A stretch of DNA of 64,000 bases from Caulobacter soli (GCF_011045195.1 NZ_CP049199.1:3951501-4015500); one strand, 5' to 3'. Shown: positions 1 through 8,690, counted from the first letter of the stretch. Numbers and translations are program-made. The notes: generated from the sequence alone by a model not told the origin.

Positions 1-905
1 GGGGCGACCGGGAAGGTGATGCCGACGTCCAGCGGCGTGTCGCCTTCGACCCGAATGCGCCAGCCGGATTCGCGCAGCTCCCAGTCGGTGTGCTCGATGT
101 CGCGCGAGCAGTACCAGTTGGCGCGGAAGCGCAGCACGGGCTGGCCGTCGCGCATCCCCGAGATGGTGATCCGCTGGGCCGCGACCTGGCCCTTCTCGAT
201 CACCCCGGCCGCGATCTCGACCTTGTTGGCCGCCGCCGACATCTCGCCGGTCGCGGTCCACTCGTCGATCTCGACGCCGATCCCGTCGGCGATCTGGGCC
301 AGCGAGGCGGCGAAGTCGTGCTTCACATAGTCGACCTTGCGCTGGTCGAATTCGCCGATCGGCGCGCCGTAGCCCATCACGTAGAACAGGAGTTCGGGCG
401 AGTTGCGGCTGGACATGTCCGCGAACTCCTCGATCGTCAGGCAGTCCAGGCGGCGCGACAGCGACAGCAGCGGAATGGCCAGCGCCTCGGTCACGAAGCC
501 GGGGCTGGAGCCGGTGCTGTAGATCGAGCTGTTCCCCGTCTTGCAAGCCGTCTCGATCTTGTCCCGCACCGCCGGATCCATGCCGCGCGGATGGTGGAAG
601 TCGCCGCGGGTGGTGACAACGTTCTTGCCCGAGGCCAGCAGGCGGCAGATCTCGTCGATGTCGGTGCCTTGGCGCATGTAGAGGACACAGTCGGCCTGGA
701 CGGCCACCATCTCGTCGACCGAGTTGGTGGCGATCACGCCGCACGGCGCGACGCCGGCCAGCACGCCGGCGTCCTTGCCGGCCTTGGCCTCCGAGCTGAC
801 CCACAGCCCGGCCAGCTCCAGTTCCGGATGCTCGATGACGGCGCGCAAGGCGCGCGCACCGATATTGCCGGTCGCCCACTGGATGATGCGATAAGGTTTC
901 GCCAC
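1..905 (-). CDS. Dihydrodipicolinate-reductase-like NAD(P)-dependent oxidoreductase (3' end cut by window)
   Basis: The visible part reads VAKPYRIIQWATGNIGARAL and onward, an N-terminal Rossmann fold with a GNIGxxA dinucleotide loop, followed by a DapB-like core. It resembles the dihydrodipicolinate-reductase-like / 2,4-diaminopentanoate-dehydrogenase family, which is often found in catabolic clusters and acts on unknown substrates; a role in lysine synthesis is unlikely here. I chose the GTG at 905 because AGGAGAGG lies just upstream and the homology starts there. About 301 codons are visible with no stop, so the C-terminus lies outside the window. It follows the MFS gene by 31 bp and is probably co-transcribed with it. 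Confidence 0.75.
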   Translation of the reverse strand, partial: MAKPYRIIQWATGNIGARALRAVIEHPELELAGLWVSSEAKAGKDAGVLAGVAPCGVIATNSVDEMVAVQADCVLYMRQGTDIDEICRLLASGKNVVTTRGDFHHPRGMDPAVRDKIETACKTGNSSIYSTGSSPGFVTEALAIPLLSLSRRLDCLTIEEFADMSSRNSPELLFYVMGYGAPIGEFDQRKVDYVKHDFAASLAQIADGIGVEIDEWTATGEMSAAANKVEIAAGVIEKGQVAAQRITISGMRDGQPVLRFRANWYCSRDIEHTDWELRESGWRIRVEGDTPLDVGITFPVA

Positions 906-936
906 GCGCCCTCTCCTAAATCTTTGTTTTCGTTGT

Positions 937-2619
937 TTATGGGGCCAGATAGCCCACGGTTTCCTGCTTGGGATCCGGCGAGTCCGCCCGCCAACGCACC
1001 GAACCCAGCGGGCGCTCCAGCCGGCGCCGGACCACCTTGGTCGAGCCTTCCAGCAGGAAGGCCTCCACGTCCGCCTGGACGGCGAAATCGGCCTGGGTGA
1101 AGCGGTCGCGCATGCGCAGATAGTCGCCCCAGGTGGGGAACTGATAGCGCTCGGTCCACAGGGCCGGATCGGCGACGTCGCGCGAGATCGACCAGTTGAA
1201 GGCCCCGTTGCGCATCCGCGTGCGCTGGACCTTCAGCATGGCGTCGTAATAGGGCCGCGCCTGGTCCGGATGGACCCGATAGTCGATCTCGATCACCACC
1301 GGGCCCGAGCGCAGGGTCAACGCCATGGCGACCTCGGGCTCATTGCCGATCTGCACCGCCTCGACCCCGCCGACGGCTGCTTCCGGCAGCCGGAACACGA
1401 ACGCCAGAAGCGGCGTGGCGCACAGGGCCGCGCCCGAGGCGACCACCGCCACCTGCACCGACCAGCCGTTGGCCACCACGCCCCACACGATCGCGCCCAC
1501 CGCGATGCCGCCCGTCAGGGCCGAGGAAAACAGCGACAGGGCCCGGGCCGTCACCCAGCGTGGCGAGGCCAGCTGAACCGAGATGTTGAACAGGGCAATG
1601 GTCAGGATGTTGCCCGCTCCGGCCAGGAACAGGCCCACGCAGGTCAGCCACAGCATGTGGCTGAAGCCCACCAGGATGATCGCCAGGCCGGATATCAAGG
1701 CCAGGATCCGCGTCGCCGTCTCGTTGCTCAGCCGCTCGCGCACCCGGCTGACCATCAGGGCGCCGGCCACGGCCCCGACGCCGCTCGACCCCAACAGGAC
1801 ACCATAGGCGCCGGCGTCGCCGTGCAGGAGGTCCTTGGCGATCAGCGGCGCCAGGGCCGAGGCCGAGGCGCCGGCGAAGCCGAACAGGAAGGCGCGGACC
1901 AGGACGGTGCGCACCGGTCCCGAATGCAGGGCATAGCGTCCGCCGGACACGATGGCCCGGTCGATCCGCTCGGGCGGCAGGCGCGACGGCACATGCCGCC
2001 GCTTCCACAGGAAGAAGGCCGCCAGCAGCGGCAGATAGCATACCGCATTGACCGCGAACGCCGCCTTGGCCCCCATCGCCAGGACGATCAGGCCGCCCAG
2101 GGCCGGGCCGAAGCTGCGCGCGAAGTTGTAGCTGATCGAGCCCAGGGCGATGGCGGCTGGCAGCTGGGCGGGCGGCACCTGCTCGCTGATCGAGGCTTGC
2201 CACGACGGGCTGTACAGCGCCACGCCGGCGCCGATCAGCGAGCAGAAGCTCAGCAGCACCCAAGGCGAGGTCAGGCCCAGCCAGGCCAGCACGGTCAGCA
2301 GCGTTCCGCAAGCGACCGAAAAGCCCAGGCCCAGCATCGCGATCTTGCGCCGGTCGAACATGTCGGCCACCGCGCCCGCCGGCACGGACGCCAGCATCAG
2401 GGGCAGCATCAGCGCCGTCTGGACCATGGCCACCAGGCTGGCCGACGAGGTCAGCCGGGTCATCTCCCAGGCCGCGCCCACCCCCAGGATCAGTTGCCCG
2501 AAATTGGACAGGACGCTGGCCGACCAGATGTTTCGAAACACGGGTTCGCGCAGCGGTTCGAATGCGCCGCCCGACCCCGTCGGCGTCCCGTCGTCTTCCC
2601 CTGCCATCGCGGAGTTCAC
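937..2619 (-). CDS. MFS transporter with C-terminal soluble domain (MFS_3/EntS-like)
   Basis: A 560-residue inner-membrane protein. Residues about 20-420 form the twelve-helix major facilitator core of the MFS_3 (enterobactin exporter-like) family, with the cytoplasmic loop motif GAVADMFDRRKIA between helices 2 and 3. Residues about 430-560 are a soluble domain containing a PVVIEIDYRVHPDQARPYYDAM stretch, which resembles the antibiotic-monooxygenase/dimeric alpha-beta barrel tail seen in this subfamily. It is likely an exporter, substrate unknown. The start is GTG at 2619; an in-frame ATG at 2607 is an alternative. It is divergent from the thiolase gene and probably leads an operon with the reductase-like gene at 1-905. 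Confidence 0.8.
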   Translation of the reverse strand: MNSAMAGEDDGTPTGSGGAFEPLREPVFRNIWSASVLSNFGQLILGVGAAWEMTRLTSSASLVAMVQTALMLPLMLASVPAGAVADMFDRRKIAMLGLGFSVACGTLLTVLAWLGLTSPWVLLSFCSLIGAGVALYSPSWQASISEQVPPAQLPAAIALGSISYNFARSFGPALGGLIVLAMGAKAAFAVNAVCYLPLLAAFFLWKRRHVPSRLPPERIDRAIVSGGRYALHSGPVRTVLVRAFLFGFAGASASALAPLIAKDLLHGDAGAYGVLLGSSGVGAVAGALMVSRVRERLSNETATRILALISGLAIILVGFSHMLWLTCVGLFLAGAGNILTIALFNISVQLASPRWVTARALSLFSSALTGGIAVGAIVWGVVANGWSVQVAVVASGAALCATPLLAFVFRLPEAAVGGVEAVQIGNEPEVAMALTLRSGPVVIEIDYRVHPDQARPYYDAMLKVQRTRMRNGAFNWSISRDVADPALWTERYQFPTWGDYLRMRDRFTQADFAVQADVEAFLLEGSTKVVRRRLERPLGSVRWRADSPDPKQETVGYLAP

Positions 2620-2786
2620 CCCTGTTCAGTGCGTGATCCGTCTCTTGCCAAATTGGTATCCGCGCGCACCGTGGGAGGAAAGCCGAACCGCCTGGACAAG
2701 GCCGGTCCAGGCCGAAGAGGTCCGCGACCATCCATTTGATTATGTTGTTCTTTATAGGATCGCCGAGACGCTGACCGGACACCAAC

Positions 2787-2802
2787 CATCGCCGCCGCGA
2801 TT
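2787..2802. promoter_or_regulatory. Candidate operator, palindrome CATCGC-CGCC-GCGATT
   Basis: The 16-bp near-palindrome matches the recurring TATCGC-N4-GCGATA element. It is flanked by an outer inverted pair (CACCAA ... TTGGTG). It lies about 78 bp upstream of the thiolase start at 2880 in the divergent MFS/thiolase intergenic region. The regulator is unknown; a local TetR is the guess. Confidence 0.5.
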
Positions 2803-2879
2803 GGTGAGAGGGTGGCGCGGGCCGGGCCTGCATGCCATATCCGATGAGGCCCCTCGCGCGGCCCGCAGGAGAAAAAGAA

Positions 2880-4136
2880 ATGGCTGAAGCCTACATCATC
2901 GACGCCGTCAGAACTCCCCGCGCGATCGGCAAAACCGGCAAGGGCGCCTATTCGGGCATGCATCCCCAGCATCTGGCCGCGGCGGTGCTCGCCGCGCTCA
3001 AGGAACGCAACGCCATCAAGACCGAAGAGGTCGACGACATCATCTGGGGCACCAGCGCTCAGACGGGTCTGCAAGGCGGCGACATCGGCCGGATGGCCGC
3101 GCTGGACGCGGGCTTCGACGTCAAGGCCAGCGGCGTGACCCTGGACCGCTTCTGCGGCTCGGGCATCACCGCCACCAACCTGGCGGCGGCCCAGATCATG
3201 TCGGGCATGGAAGATCTCGTCATCGCCGGCGGCACCGAGATGATGAGCCACGTCACCGACTACGGCATGAAGCTGCGCGAGGCCAAGGTGAACGCCGCCA
3301 GCGGCCTGGGCACCGGCAATGCGCGCCTTCAGGCCAAGCATCCGCAGACCAACCAGGGCGTCGCCGCCGATGCGATCGCGGCCATGGAAGGCATCAGCCG
3401 CCAGGAACTGGACGCGTTCGGCGTCGAGAGCCAGCGCCGCGCCGCCGTCGCCCTGGCCGAGGGCCGCTTCGCCAAGTCGACCGTTCCGGTGATCGACGAC
3501 GAAGGCGCCGTGATCCTCGACCGCGAGCAGTATCCGCGCCCCGACACCTCTCTGGAGGGCCTGTCCCAGATCAAGCCGGCCTTCGCGGCGTTCTACGACA
3601 TCCCGTCCAGCCCGGGCGGCGCCACGTTCAAGCAGTTGATCAACCAGAAATATCCCGACCTGGACTTCGAGGCCGTGCACCATGTGGGCACCTCCTCGGG
3701 CGTGGTGGACGGCGCGGCGGCGATCCTGCTGGCCTCCAAGGACTATGCCGAAAAGCAGGGCTGGAAGCCGCGCGCCCGCATCGTCGCCACCGCCAATGTC
3801 GGCGACGATCCGACCCTGATGCTGAACGGCCCGGTGCCGGCGGCCAGGAAGGTGCTGGCCAAGGCCGGACTGACCACGGCCGACATCGACGTCTTCGAGG
3901 TCAACGAGGCCTTCGCCGTCGTGGTCGAGAAGTTCATTCGGGACTTGGATCTGGACCGTTCGAAGGTTAATCCCAACGGCGGCGCGATCGCCCTGGGCCA
4001 CCCGATCGGCGCGACCGGCGCGGTCCTGATCGGCACCGCGCTGGACGAACTGGAGCGCTCGAACGGGCGCTACGGCCTGATCACCATGTGCGCGGCCGGG
4101 GGCATGGCTCCGGCGATCATCATCGAACGTCTCTGA
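2880..4136 (+). CDS. Acetyl-CoA acetyltransferase family thiolase
   Basis: A 418-residue classical thiolase. The nucleophile Cys92 sits in RFCGSGITATN, the C-terminal motifs NGGAIALGHPIGATG and MCAAGGMA supply the active-site His and second Cys. It should cleave 3-ketoacyl-CoA or condense acetyl-CoA; as part of this catabolic region, beta-ketothiolysis is more likely. I chose ATG 2880 (MAEAYIIDAVRTPR), which has GGAGAAA upstream and matches the family N-terminus; an upstream in-frame start at 2832 adds 16 residues without homology. A MarR gene follows after 5 bp, so the two are probably co-transcribed. Confidence 0.92.
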   Translation: MAEAYIIDAVRTPRAIGKTGKGAYSGMHPQHLAAAVLAALKERNAIKTEEVDDIIWGTSAQTGLQGGDIGRMAALDAGFDVKASGVTLDRFCGSGITATNLAAAQIMSGMEDLVIAGGTEMMSHVTDYGMKLREAKVNAASGLGTGNARLQAKHPQTNQGVAADAIAAMEGISRQELDAFGVESQRRAAVALAEGRFAKSTVPVIDDEGAVILDREQYPRPDTSLEGLSQIKPAFAAFYDIPSSPGGATFKQLINQKYPDLDFEAVHHVGTSSGVVDGAAAILLASKDYAEKQGWKPRARIVATANVGDDPTLMLNGPVPAARKVLAKAGLTTADIDVFEVNEAFAVVVEKFIRDLDLDRSKVNPNGGAIALGHPIGATGAVLIGTALDELERSNGRYGLITMCAAGGMAPAIIIERL

Positions 4137-4141
4137 AACGC

Positions 4142-4597
4142 GTGAAGACAGAACTCGACAAGCAAGCCCCCGGCAGCCGGCGCGCCATTTCGCTGAAGAT
4201 GACGGTGCTGACGCGCCAGCTGCACAAGCGCTTCGACCAGGCCGTCGTCGACATCGGCGTCACCCGCTCGCAATGGACGCTGATCGCGGTGATCGCCCGG
4301 CGCCCAGCCGCGACCCAGCGCGAGATCGCCGAGATCCTGGAAATGTCGGAAGCGGCCGCCGGCCGACTGATCGACCGGCTCTGTGTCGACGGCCTGCTGG
4401 AGCGGCGCCCGAAGGAAGACGATCGCCGCGCCTATTGCATCAACCTGACCGAAGCCTCCAGCGCGATCCTGGACAAGATCTCGTCGGTGGCCGGCGAGCA
4501 CGAGAAAATCGTCTTCGCCGGCTTTAGCGACGACGACCTGAAGCAGTTGGACGGCTACCTCAGCAAGATCGCCGCCAACATCGCCAGCCCGAAATAA
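4142..4597 (+). CDS. MarR-family transcriptional regulator
   Basis: A 151-residue winged-helix protein. Residues about 30-100 carry the MarR DNA-binding domain (TQREIAEILEMSEAAAGRLIDRL recognition region, then the wing RRPKEDDRRAYCINLT). MarR proteins bind palindromes as dimers and usually release on small aromatic or lipophilic ligands. The GTG at 4142 gives VKTELDKQAP; the nearby ATG at 4199 would cut into helix 1. It begins 5 bp after the thiolase stop, so it likely senses a substrate or intermediate of that step. Its target site is not evident. Confidence 0.88.
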   Translation: MKTELDKQAPGSRRAISLKMTVLTRQLHKRFDQAVVDIGVTRSQWTLIAVIARRPAATQREIAEILEMSEAAAGRLIDRLCVDGLLERRPKEDDRRAYCINLTEASSAILDKISSVAGEHEKIVFAGFSDDDLKQLDGYLSKIAANIASPK

Positions 4598-4617
4598 GGG
4601 CCACCGCCCACGAAAAA

Positions 4618-4643
4618 GGAGCCGCGACGGGGGTCGCGGCTCC
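4618..4643 (-). terminator. Rho-independent terminator of the small exported-protein gene
   Basis: An 11-bp perfect stem (GGAGCCGCGAC / GTCGCGGCTCC) with a four-G loop. On the minus strand it is followed by TTTTTCG, so it is oriented to end the minus-strand gene at 4702-4992. It may also stop read-through from the MarR gene on the plus strand. Confidence 0.85.
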
Positions 4644-4701
4644 TGAAGTGTGTCGATGGATCGCCACCGACGGCTCGCGGGAGGACACCCGCCAACTTCA
4701 T

Positions 4702-4992
4702 TCAGTTCTGCGTCATCAGGTCCTTCTTGGTCAGGCTGGTCGCGAACTTGTCGTCGTCCTTCTTGAGGGTCGCCAGCGGCACCGTGACCATCTTGCCTTC
4801 CAGCAGGATCTGCGGCGAACCCTTGGCGTCGAGCTTGTAGATGGCGGCCAGCTTCTTGCCGTCGGCGTCGTACAGCAGCTTGCCGACCATCGCCTTGGCC
4901 AGGGCGTCCTGCGCCATGGCGGGTTCGACGCTCACGAGCGCCGTAACCGGCAAGATGGCGGCCAGGGCAAGGATGAGGCCAAACTTTTTCAC
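4702..4992 (-). CDS. Small exported protein, PRC-barrel-like
   Basis: A 96-residue protein. Residues 1-27 (VKKFGLILALAAILPVTALV...AMAQ) form a signal peptide with a likely AMA-Q cleavage site, so it should be periplasmic. The mature part (VGKLLYDADGKKLAAIYKLD...) has the spacing of a PRC-barrel-type domain, but this match is by eye and weak. I chose the GTG at 4992 because GGAG lies 11 bases upstream and the basic KK of the signal peptide follows directly. It is monocistronic, with its own promoter and terminator. Function unknown; no clear link to the catabolic genes. Confidence 0.65.
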   Translation of the reverse strand: MKKFGLILALAAILPVTALVSVEPAMAQDALAKAMVGKLLYDADGKKLAAIYKLDAKGSPQILLEGKMVTVPLATLKKDDDKFATSLTKKDLMTQN

Positions 4993-5043
4993 AACCGTAG
5001 CTCCGTGTTCACACAAGCGCCGATTCTATCGGCTGATAATGCT

Positions 5044-5072
5044 AATCTAGGTTAGTATATTCTCACAGTCAA
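5044..5072 (-). promoter_or_regulatory. Sigma-70-like promoter with overlapping near-palindrome
   Basis: On the minus strand, TTGACT (5067-5072) and TAGATT (5044-5049) are separated by 17 bp, upstream of the small exported-protein gene. The near-palindrome CTAATCTAGGTTAG (5042-5055) covers the -10 box exactly, where a repressor would block RNA polymerase. Confidence 0.5.
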
Positions 5073-5120
5073 GCCCGTTCTTGCCGCACCGCACAAGAAG
5101 CTCGACCGCGATGAATCGAA

Positions 5121-5149
5121 ACGGCCCCGCCGAGGTCCGGCGGGGCCGT
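5121..5149 (-). terminator. Terminator hairpin downstream of SDR
   Basis: A perfect 12-bp stem (ACGGCCCCGCCG / CGGCGGGGCCGT) with an AGGTC loop lies 32 bp past the stop of the minus-strand SDR gene. The minus-strand tail is only TTCGATTC, so the U-tract is short. Confidence 0.7.
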
Positions 5150-5180
5150 CAGATGATCCGTCGGAAGGCCGGCCGCGCGA

Positions 5181-5972
5181 TCAGCGCGGCGGCATCCGGA
5201 TCGCCCCGTCCAGGCGGATCGTCTGGGCGTTGAAGTAGGTGTTGCGCGCCAGCTCCAGGACCAGGCTGGCGAACTCCTCCGGCTTGCCCAGGCGCTTGGG
5301 AAACGGCACCGACTGGTTCAGGGCGTCCCACATGGCCGGGTTCATGTCCTTGAACCGCAGCATCGGCGGGGTGGCGAAGATGCCAGGCATCACCGAATTG
5401 ACGCGGATGCCCAGATCCATCAGGTCCCGCGCCATCGGCAACACCAGGCCGTTCACGCCGGCCTTCAGCGACCCGTAGGCGATCTGGCCCACCTGCCCGT
5501 CCTGGGCGGCGGCGCTGGAGGTCAGGATGATCGAACCGCGCTCGCCGTCTTCCAGCGGCTCCAGCGACGCCATGCCCAGCGCGGCGATCGAGGCGACCCG
5601 ATAGCTGGCGACCAGCACGCCCTGGGCCGAGAAGGCGTAGTCCTCGGTCGAAAACCGCTTGAACCCGCCGGTTTCCTTGTCCTTGGAGACGGTCTTGCCG
5701 CCCTTGGTGACGACGGCGCAGTGGACCAGCACGCGCTCCTGGCCGTTGGCGGCGCGAGCCTTCTCGAAGCCGGCCACCACGCTGTCCTCGGAGGTGATAT
5801 CGACCTTGCAGAACAGCGCGCCGATGTCGTCGGCGACCTTCTGGCCGCTCTCCTCGTTGATGTCGAAAATCGCGACCTTGACGCCGGCCGCCAGCAGGGC
5901 TTGCGCGGTCGCCAGGCCCAGGCCCGATGCGCCGCCGGTGACGACGGCGGAAAGCGACGAGTCGATTTTCAT
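5181..5972 (-). CDS. SDR-family 3-hydroxyacyl-CoA dehydrogenase-like protein
   Basis: A 263-residue classical short-chain dehydrogenase. TGGASGLG near residue 14 binds NAD(P), and AYGSLKAG gives the YxxxK catalytic pair, preceded by ILTSSAAA with the catalytic Ser. Length and the DITSEDS/LVHCAVV pattern resemble type II 3-hydroxyacyl-CoA dehydrogenase (HSD17B10-like), so oxidation of a 3-hydroxyacyl-CoA or hydroxysteroid is plausible. It is divergent from the CoA-transferase gene and shares an intergenic region with two candidate operators. It is monocistronic with a terminator. Confidence 0.85.
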   Translation of the reverse strand: MKIDSSLSAVVTGGASGLGLATAQALLAAGVKVAIFDINEESGQKVADDIGALFCKVDITSEDSVVAGFEKARAANGQERVLVHCAVVTKGGKTVSKDKETGGFKRFSTEDYAFSAQGVLVASYRVASIAALGMASLEPLEDGERGSIILTSSAAAQDGQVGQIAYGSLKAGVNGLVLPMARDLMDLGIRVNSVMPGIFATPPMLRFKDMNPAMWDALNQSVPFPKRLGKPEEFASLVLELARNTYFNAQTIRLDGAIRMPPR

Positions 5973-6067
5973 GATGCTTCTCCCTGGTCCGAGCCGAGCC
6001 CGGTTTTGTCGCAGCTATCGCCTCCAGCGGCCGGTGCTCAACCGGCGCCCCACGAACCCCCACGGGA

Positions 6068-6083
6068 TATCGCCAGGGCGTTA
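6068..6083. promoter_or_regulatory. Candidate operator, TATCGC-CAGG-GCGTTA
   Basis: Near-palindrome of the recurring element, between the divergent SDR (start 5972) and CoA-transferase (start 6218) genes. A second copy begins 29 bp further on. The same CAGG centre recurs at 12465-12480. Confidence 0.5.
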
Positions 6084-6096
6084 AGCCCCGCTCGCG

Positions 6097-6112
6097 CATC
6101 GCGCCCGCGATA
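6097..6112. promoter_or_regulatory. Candidate operator, CATCGC-GCCC-GCGATA
   Basis: Near-perfect copy of the recurring 16-bp element, about 105 bp upstream of the CoA-transferase start. Centre-to-centre spacing to the first copy is 29 bp, near three helical turns, which would place two dimers on similar faces. Confidence 0.5.
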
Positions 6113-6217
6113 GCCGCGCCGGCAAGGGCCCTCACGGGTTGCCGCCATCGCCCCAGCTTCTAGTTTTCGTTGAAGTATCGGCCCCTTGTTCGGCCTGATC
6201 GAGATGAGGGGAAGTCC

Positions 6218-7444
6218 ATGACCCAGGTCATGAAAGGCGTGCGCGTTCTGGAGGTGGCCCAGTTCACCTTCGTGCCGGCGGCCGGCGGCGTTCTGGCCGA
6301 CTGGGGCGCGGACGTGATCAAGGTCGAGCACCCCGTGCGCGGCGACACCCAGCGCGGCTTCCTCAACATGGGCGGGGTCAAGCTGGACCCCCTGCGTCAC
6401 ACGCTGTTCGAGCACCCCAACCGCGGCAAGCGCAGCGTCGGCATCGATGTCTCGACTCCCGAGGGCCAAGAGGTGCTCTACGAGCTGGCCAAGACCGCCG
6501 ACGTGTTCCTGACCAACTACCTTCCGCAGGTGCGCCAGAAGAACAAGTTCGACGTCGAGCACATCCGCGCGGTCAATCCGAACATCATCTATGCGCGCGG
6601 CAGCGCCCTGGGCAACAAGGGTCCCGAGCGCGAGATCGGCGGCTTCGACGGCACCTGCTTCTGGTCGCGCAGCGGTGTAGCCCACGCCATGACCCCGGCC
6701 GAGATGGACGGTCCGCTGACCCAGGGCATCCCGGCCTTCGGCGATTCGATCGGCGGCATGTTCATCGCCGGCGGCATCGCCGCGGCCCTCTACAACCGCG
6801 AAAAGACCGGCGAGGGCGTCGAGCTGGACGTCTCGCTGCTGAGCGCCGCCTGGTGGGCCTCGGGCGCCCTGATCTCGCAGGTGATGGAGACCGGCATTCT
6901 GTCGCGCAATCCCATGCCCACCTCCGGCGGGTCGCTGCGCAATCCGTTCATGGGCAACTTCCGCACCTCGGACGGCGGCACGATCAACCTGTGCATGGTC
7001 AGCCCGACCGGCCTGATCCGCGATACGTTCGCCCACGTGGGCGTTCCGGAAGCCGGCGACGACCCGCGTTTCGCGGACCCGCTATTGCTGATCGAGAACG
7101 CCGGCGCCGCCAGCGACATCCTGGTCAAGGCGTTCGGCCAGCAGACCTTCGCCTACTGGCGCCAGCACCTGAAGACGATGAAGGGCCAGTGGGCGCCGAT
7201 CCAGAGCTTCGAGGATCTGCTCACCGACGAGCAGACGGTGGCCAACGACATGATCATCGAGGTCGAGGGCGCCGACGGCGGCGCGCCGCTGCGCCTGGTG
7301 CGCGGACCGGTGCAGTTCGACGGTCAGCCGGTGCAGACGACTCGCTCGCCGCAGGCCTCCGAGCACACCGAACTGGTGCTGATGGAGCTGGGCCTGGAAT
7401 GGGACCGGATCGAGGAACTGAAGTCCAAGGGCGCCATCGCCTAG
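6218..7444 (+). CDS. Family III CoA-transferase (CaiB/BaiF type)
   Basis: A 408-residue class III acyl-CoA:carboxylate CoA-transferase. The N-terminal MKGVRVLEVAQFTFVPAAGG is the family signature, and Asp144 in GGFDGTCFW fits the catalytic Asp that forms the mixed anhydride. It would activate a pathway acid using CoA from another thioester; the substrate is unknown. I chose ATG 6218 (MTQVMKGVRV), with AGGGGAAG upstream, over the longer in-frame start at 6170. Single gene, divergent from the SDR and followed by a hairpin. A distant paralogue lies at 47562-48791. Confidence 0.88.
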   Translation: MTQVMKGVRVLEVAQFTFVPAAGGVLADWGADVIKVEHPVRGDTQRGFLNMGGVKLDPLRHTLFEHPNRGKRSVGIDVSTPEGQEVLYELAKTADVFLTNYLPQVRQKNKFDVEHIRAVNPNIIYARGSALGNKGPEREIGGFDGTCFWSRSGVAHAMTPAEMDGPLTQGIPAFGDSIGGMFIAGGIAAALYNREKTGEGVELDVSLLSAAWWASGALISQVMETGILSRNPMPTSGGSLRNPFMGNFRTSDGGTINLCMVSPTGLIRDTFAHVGVPEAGDDPRFADPLLLIENAGAASDILVKAFGQQTFAYWRQHLKTMKGQWAPIQSFEDLLTDEQTVANDMIIEVEGADGGAPLRLVRGPVQFDGQPVQTTRSPQASEHTELVLMELGLEWDRIEELKSKGAIA

Positions 7445-7459
7445 GCCATTGAGCGGATC

Positions 7460-7500
7460 CGATCCGGTCGCGCCTGGCGCGATCGGATCGCGCTCGTTTT
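7460..7500 (+). terminator. Hairpin terminator after the CoA-transferase
   Basis: A 13-bp stem with one mismatch (CGATCCGGTCGCG / CGCGATCGGATCG, loop CCTGG) begins 16 bp after the stop and is followed by CGCTCGTTTTCG. The right arm also forms a 17-bp palindrome, GCGCGATC-G-GATCGCGC (7477-7493), an alternative reading as a protein site. Confidence 0.6.
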
Positions 7501-7856
7501 CGTCCGCCAACGCCCCTTCGAGGCGTCGATGCGGCGCGTTCGTCCGCCTCTGAAATCGAGCGCTCGGCGCCCGGCGAAAACGCATCCGCTCACCGGGCCG
7601 GCTCGAAGCGAGCGCCCGACGCCGCGCCATAAAATTCAATCAGAACAAATAGATAAATCATTCCCTCTCCGCCACCACCGGCCGGCGTGCTGGAAATGCT
7701 CGTCCATATCCCGCCCCCGTGGACGGAGGAAAATCGCCGCCTTCCCAGACCGCGAGATAGGCGCTAAAAACGGAGGGGCTCTCATCTTTGTTGACAACCC
7801 TCCGGTCTTATTGAACACTCCTGTCTATTATAAAAAAATACAGGGAGGCCCAGGCG
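7501..7856. other. Non-coding leader region upstream of the IclR gene
   Basis: About 360 bp without a convincing gene. The last 70 bp turn AT-rich (TTGACA at 7791, TATTATAAAAAAATA at 7826-7840) ahead of a GGGAGG ribosome site, so a promoter for the IclR gene lies here, though no -35/-10 pair with 17-bp spacing is clean. I saw no copy of the recurring palindrome. Confidence 0.5.
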
Positions 7857-8690
7857 ATGAACGGATCCAACAAGGCCAAATTTGCCAAGCGCGTGATCGA
7901 GGTTCTGGAGTTCTTCGACGAGGAACATCCCCAGGCGACGGTGATGGACATCGTCCGCCGCTTCGACCGCCCCCAGTCGAGCACCTCGGAGCTGCTGTAC
8001 TGCCTCGTCGAGGTGGGCCTGCTCTACAAGGACCCGCACTCGCGCTCCTATTCCCCCACTCCGCGCGCCGCCCTACTGGGCCGCGCCGCCCAGCCCAGCC
8101 TGGTGCGTGACGGTCGCCTGACCGGCCTGATCGACCGCCTGAGCGCCCAGACCGGCCTCGGTGTCGGCGTCTTCGGCATGGTCGGCCTGCAGGTCCAGCT
8201 GTACAGCTGGCGCGGCGGCCAACGCGCCCTGCGCACCTCCAACCCCTTCGGCATCTGCGGCGGCCAGAAGGACCACCTGTCCTGCTCGGCGGCCGGCTGG
8301 CTGCTGCTGTCGACCATCCCCCAGCCGCGCCGCGAAAGCATGCTGCGCCGCCTGAACGCCGAGGCCGCCGCGGACCGCAAGTTCTGCGTTTCGGACCTGG
8401 CCGCCCGGGTCCAGCAGTGCCACGAGCAAGGCGCCGTGACGGACGTGGCGGGCTTCGACTCCAACGCCCAGTTCACCGCCATGCTGCTGCCGGGCCTGCC
8501 CCAGAACCAGCCCCTGGCCATCGGCTTCGCCTACGAGCCCAGCGAACACATCGATCCGACCGCCCTGCTGCAAACGCTGAAGGACGCCGTCGATCGCTGC
8601 TTCGAGGAGCAGGCCGCCTCGTCCGTGGTCCAGCCGCTGTTCGTGCCCCCCAGCGTCGCGACGCCCGCCATGGCCGGGATGGCGATGTAA
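7857..8690 (+). CDS. IclR-family transcriptional regulator
   Basis: A 277-residue regulator. Residues about 8-65 form the winged helix (VIEVLEFFDEEHPQATVMDIVRRF, then SSTSELLYCLVEVGLL as recognition helix). The remainder is the effector-binding domain, divergent from classical IclR but with its layout (GVFGMVGLQVQLYSWRGGQ; HLSCSAAGWLLLST). GGGAGG lies upstream of ATG 7857. It is alone between two terminators, so it may act in trans on neighbouring operons. Its ligand and targets are unknown. Confidence 0.75.
   Translation: MNGSNKAKFAKRVIEVLEFFDEEHPQATVMDIVRRFDRPQSSTSELLYCLVEVGLLYKDPHSRSYSPTPRAALLGRAAQPSLVRDGRLTGLIDRLSAQTGLGVGVFGMVGLQVQLYSWRGGQRALRTSNPFGICGGQKDHLSCSAAGWLLLSTIPQPRRESMLRRLNAEAAADRKFCVSDLAARVQQCHEQGAVTDVAGFDSNAQFTAMLLPGLPQNQPLAIGFAYEPSEHIDPTALLQTLKDAVDRCFEEQAASSVVQPLFVPPSVATPAMAGMAM

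Noticed and set aside
4648..5055. A 135-residue plus-strand frame over the small exported-protein gene.
   Set aside because: It covers the terminator and lies opposite a gene with a clear signal peptide, promoter and terminator.
7636..7818. A 60-residue minus-strand frame in the gap before the IclR gene.
   Set aside because: No ribosome-binding site, no homology and it overlaps the likely promoter.
7791..7840. TTGACA ahead of the IclR gene as a textbook promoter.
   Set aside because: No acceptable -10 hexamer lies 16-18 bp downstream; only a general AT-rich promoter region is claimed.
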